Positions 62,755-64,000 of a stretch of DNA of 64,000 bases are shown here, in pieces. The DNA lies in the NCBI GenBank assembly GCA_051294375.1, contig CM119265.1, positions 4,710,421 through 4,774,420 on the forward strand, in the 5' to 3' direction. The position numbers and the translations under genes were made by a program. The notes below the pieces were generated by a model. It did not search any database and was not told the origin of the DNA. It saw only the letters and a program-made list of their open reading frames with translations. Numbering within the stretch: the first letter of the stretch is position 1; the number at the start of each line of letters is the position of its first letter. This DNA comes from Paraspadella gotoi (lineage: Eukaryota; Chaetognatha).

Positions 62755-62979
62755 CCAATGCTAGATGCTCTACAATCGATGTTTCTCGCGAGGCGGCTCG
62801 GACCCCGTCCCTTATCGTAGCTCCCTCTTTACTCCTCACAGCGATCAATGTTTGATCTGCTGCTCGCTGCTGCTGCTCGCTGATTAGCGTTTAGTTAGAT
62901 TTAATTGTTGAATTAGAATTATTAGTTTTGTTTAATTTTCAAATCCGCCGGATTAGACATTAAGTTTTTAATATTAGTA

Positions 62980-63303
62980 TGTTCATGAGCCTCAGCAAGA
63001 ATTTCCCTCACCTCCAGAACGCCCATGCTTGATAAACCGGTGATGTAGTGTAGAGTTAAAAACTTCACGTAACAGTAATAAACATAACAAACATAATTCT
63101 TCATAGTCATGTCAATAACATAACTAGTAGGCATTCTCCGGGGGAATGATGGAAAAATATTGTTAATCTTCTGCCGCAGCGTTTTGATCCTGCCGACCTC
63201 TAAACTCAGTTCAACCTTTTCTAAAATCCTTTGAGAAACGCTGAAGCAAAGATCATCGTTACTTAACGACCGCCAGTTTCACGCGCGCAGACCTTCTCTA
63301 ACA
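62980..63303 (-). repeat. LTR, 5' LTR in minus orientation
   Basis: Partner of 59703-60014. The minus-strand internal region starts at 62979. Sequence just inside does not match a tRNA primer site that I recognise. Confidence 0.82.
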
Positions 63304-63602
63304 ATATCATCCGATAATTTTAGCAGTTTTACTAAATTTTTGAGTTAAAAAACATCAAAATTTTAAAAAGTGAATTATAATATTTTGCTAACTTATTAAG
63401 CTCTATCAGAATCATTTAAAAAAACTTAAAATAGAAAAAAAAATTTTTGACATTATAAGCAATATAATATAATTAATTAAGCGAATACTCATGGTTCGTA
63501 ACATTTTGTTGCAAAAAAATATTTTAAACACAATAATGTAATACCAAATAATGGAATTAGTTTAATGCTGTTCTCCCATTTAAATTGAATTTGGTCGCTA
63601 CC

Positions 63603-64000
63603 GCTACCATAAGGTTTTTTGTTTTCCGTCGAAAAAACTTTGCGATTCGACGCGTCGATTTCACTCTGGCATCCAGGTCGGCTTCGCCGAGACCGTTCTC
63701 TCTTCTCCGCCGCAGGCCTCTCTTTGTTTCCTAAAGTCCCCCCCCGCTCCTTCCGCTTTCCATCTAATTTCCCGCCTTGTTTTGACTCAAAACAAAAGAA
63801 AACGAAAGAGAGAAAGAGGAAAACACTTTCCCCTTTTTTCTTCTTTCCAGATCGCAAAAGGTCGAAAACTGGATGAGATTTTTGACCGAAGGTGAAGAGC
63901 AAGTCGCCTAAGCGCTAATGCTTCCGTCGTAGAGGCCGTTAGTCGAAAGAAGGCCTTCGAGCATTCATTCATCGCTGTCGATCTTCATCATTCATCTCAT
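63603..64000. other. Copy C resumes after the insertion
   Basis: Collinear with 44818-45220 of copy A: CATCCAGGTCGGCTTCGCCG, a C run, a purine-rich segment, then AAAAGGTCGAAAACTGGATG. Non-coding, and it continues beyond the window. Confidence 0.85.

Larger units (their letters stand above)
59703..63303 (-). mobile_element. LTR retrotransposon, small and probably non-autonomous
   Basis: Direct repeats of 312 bp (59703-60014) and 324 bp (62980-63303) flank about 2.97 kb. Each reads TGTTCAT...AACA, so TG...CA ends are present on either strand. Minus orientation is chosen because the polypurine word ACAGGGGGAG, expected just before a 3' LTR, lies on the minus strand directly upstream of TGTTAAGAGAG (plus 60015-60024). 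A gag-like region follows the minus-strand 5' LTR. No reverse transcriptase, RNase H, protease or integrase motif was seen, and 60.5-61.5 kb looks non-coding. The LTRs differ mostly by single-base indels. No clear target duplication or primer-binding site was identified. BEL/Pao or copia is possible. Confidence 0.72.
59320..63602. mobile_element. 4.28-kb insertion in copy C: possible TIR transposon hosting an LTR element
   Basis: Copy A reads continuously through GCTACCATAAGG (44818). In copy C the matching left flank stops at GCGCCAT (59313-59319) and the match resumes at GCTACCAT (63603-63610). This suggests an 8-bp target duplication, as made by hAT elements. The inserted DNA has short imperfect inverted ends: AGTAGAGACCAAA (59328-59340) and, reverse-complemented, GGTAGCGACCAAA (63590-63602), 11 of 13 matching. 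The outer parts (59341-59702 and 63304-63589) are A/T-rich and non-coding. The insertion itself is clear; the outer element's class is uncertain. Confidence 0.5.
49438..64000. repeat. Tandem block, copy C (runs off the window)
   Basis: Collinear with copy A from 32983. Relative to A it lacks the foldback arm (34210-35117), the 820-bp TIR element and about 170 bp near 56132. It carries a 4.28-kb insertion at 59320-63602. 49440-51760 has many single-base indels, and 51767-53000 looks identical to A. Similarity continues to the last base (63603-64000 against 44818-45220). Confidence 0.92.

Overview
The window reads as a non-coding stretch of an animal genome, most likely an insect and plausibly an aculeate hymenopteran (bee, ant or wasp). 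This is inferred from texture only: an A/T-rich background with undepleted CpG, long (CT)n/(AG)n arrays, many (GAC)n/(GTC)n arrays, TAAT-rich blocks and small transposable elements. No conserved protein-coding gene, tRNA, rRNA or CRISPR array could be supported. Most long open frames are by-products of microsatellites or pyrimidine tracts. Three short frames are listed with low confidence as possible exons.

Layout. 1-9180: single-copy-looking non-coding DNA with microsatellites, a TAAT-rich block (5780-6200) and a CRE/MARE motif group (8760-8820). 9206-10165: a flank carrying paired E-boxes, which reappears in error-rich form at about 20070-20985. 10163-13834: a giant inverted repeat (arms about 1.8 kb) ending exactly at a 25-N gap. 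13860-20070: error-rich sequence with a partial copy of a transposable element. 20986-32980: non-coding DNA with many N gaps, a GC-rich promoter-like island near 28.9 kb and more microsatellites.

32983-64000 is one locus present two to three times in tandem. Copy A is 32983-46194. Copy B is 46220-49424 and is partial. Copy C is 49438 to the window end. The copies differ mostly by single-base indels, and one 1.2-kb block looks letter-for-letter identical in A and C. Two large presence/absence differences cannot be sequencing noise. An 820-bp TIR element with TTAA at both ends interrupts copy A only (43102-43921). A 4.28-kb insertion interrupts copy C only (59320-63602), and inside it sits an LTR retrotransposon (59703-63303, minus strand) with a gag-like but no recognised pol region. 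Each copy holds an ~80-bp pyrimidine minisatellite and twin C/G hairpins; A and C also hold a CRE/E-box element and a CpG-rich promoter-like island.

Much of the strangest structure is probably assembly-related. Two large foldbacks each end at a 25-N gap, a contig-end sequence is repeated about 10.5 kb away, and two gaps in copies B and C fall in poly-T runs that copy A reads straight through. This pattern fits a short-read scaffold gap-filled with noisy long reads. The TE presence/absence differences instead suggest that copies A and C are two haplotypes placed end to end, or a genuine recent duplication. I found no convincing new biological system; the best biological signals are the two insertions and the duplicated promoter-like island.
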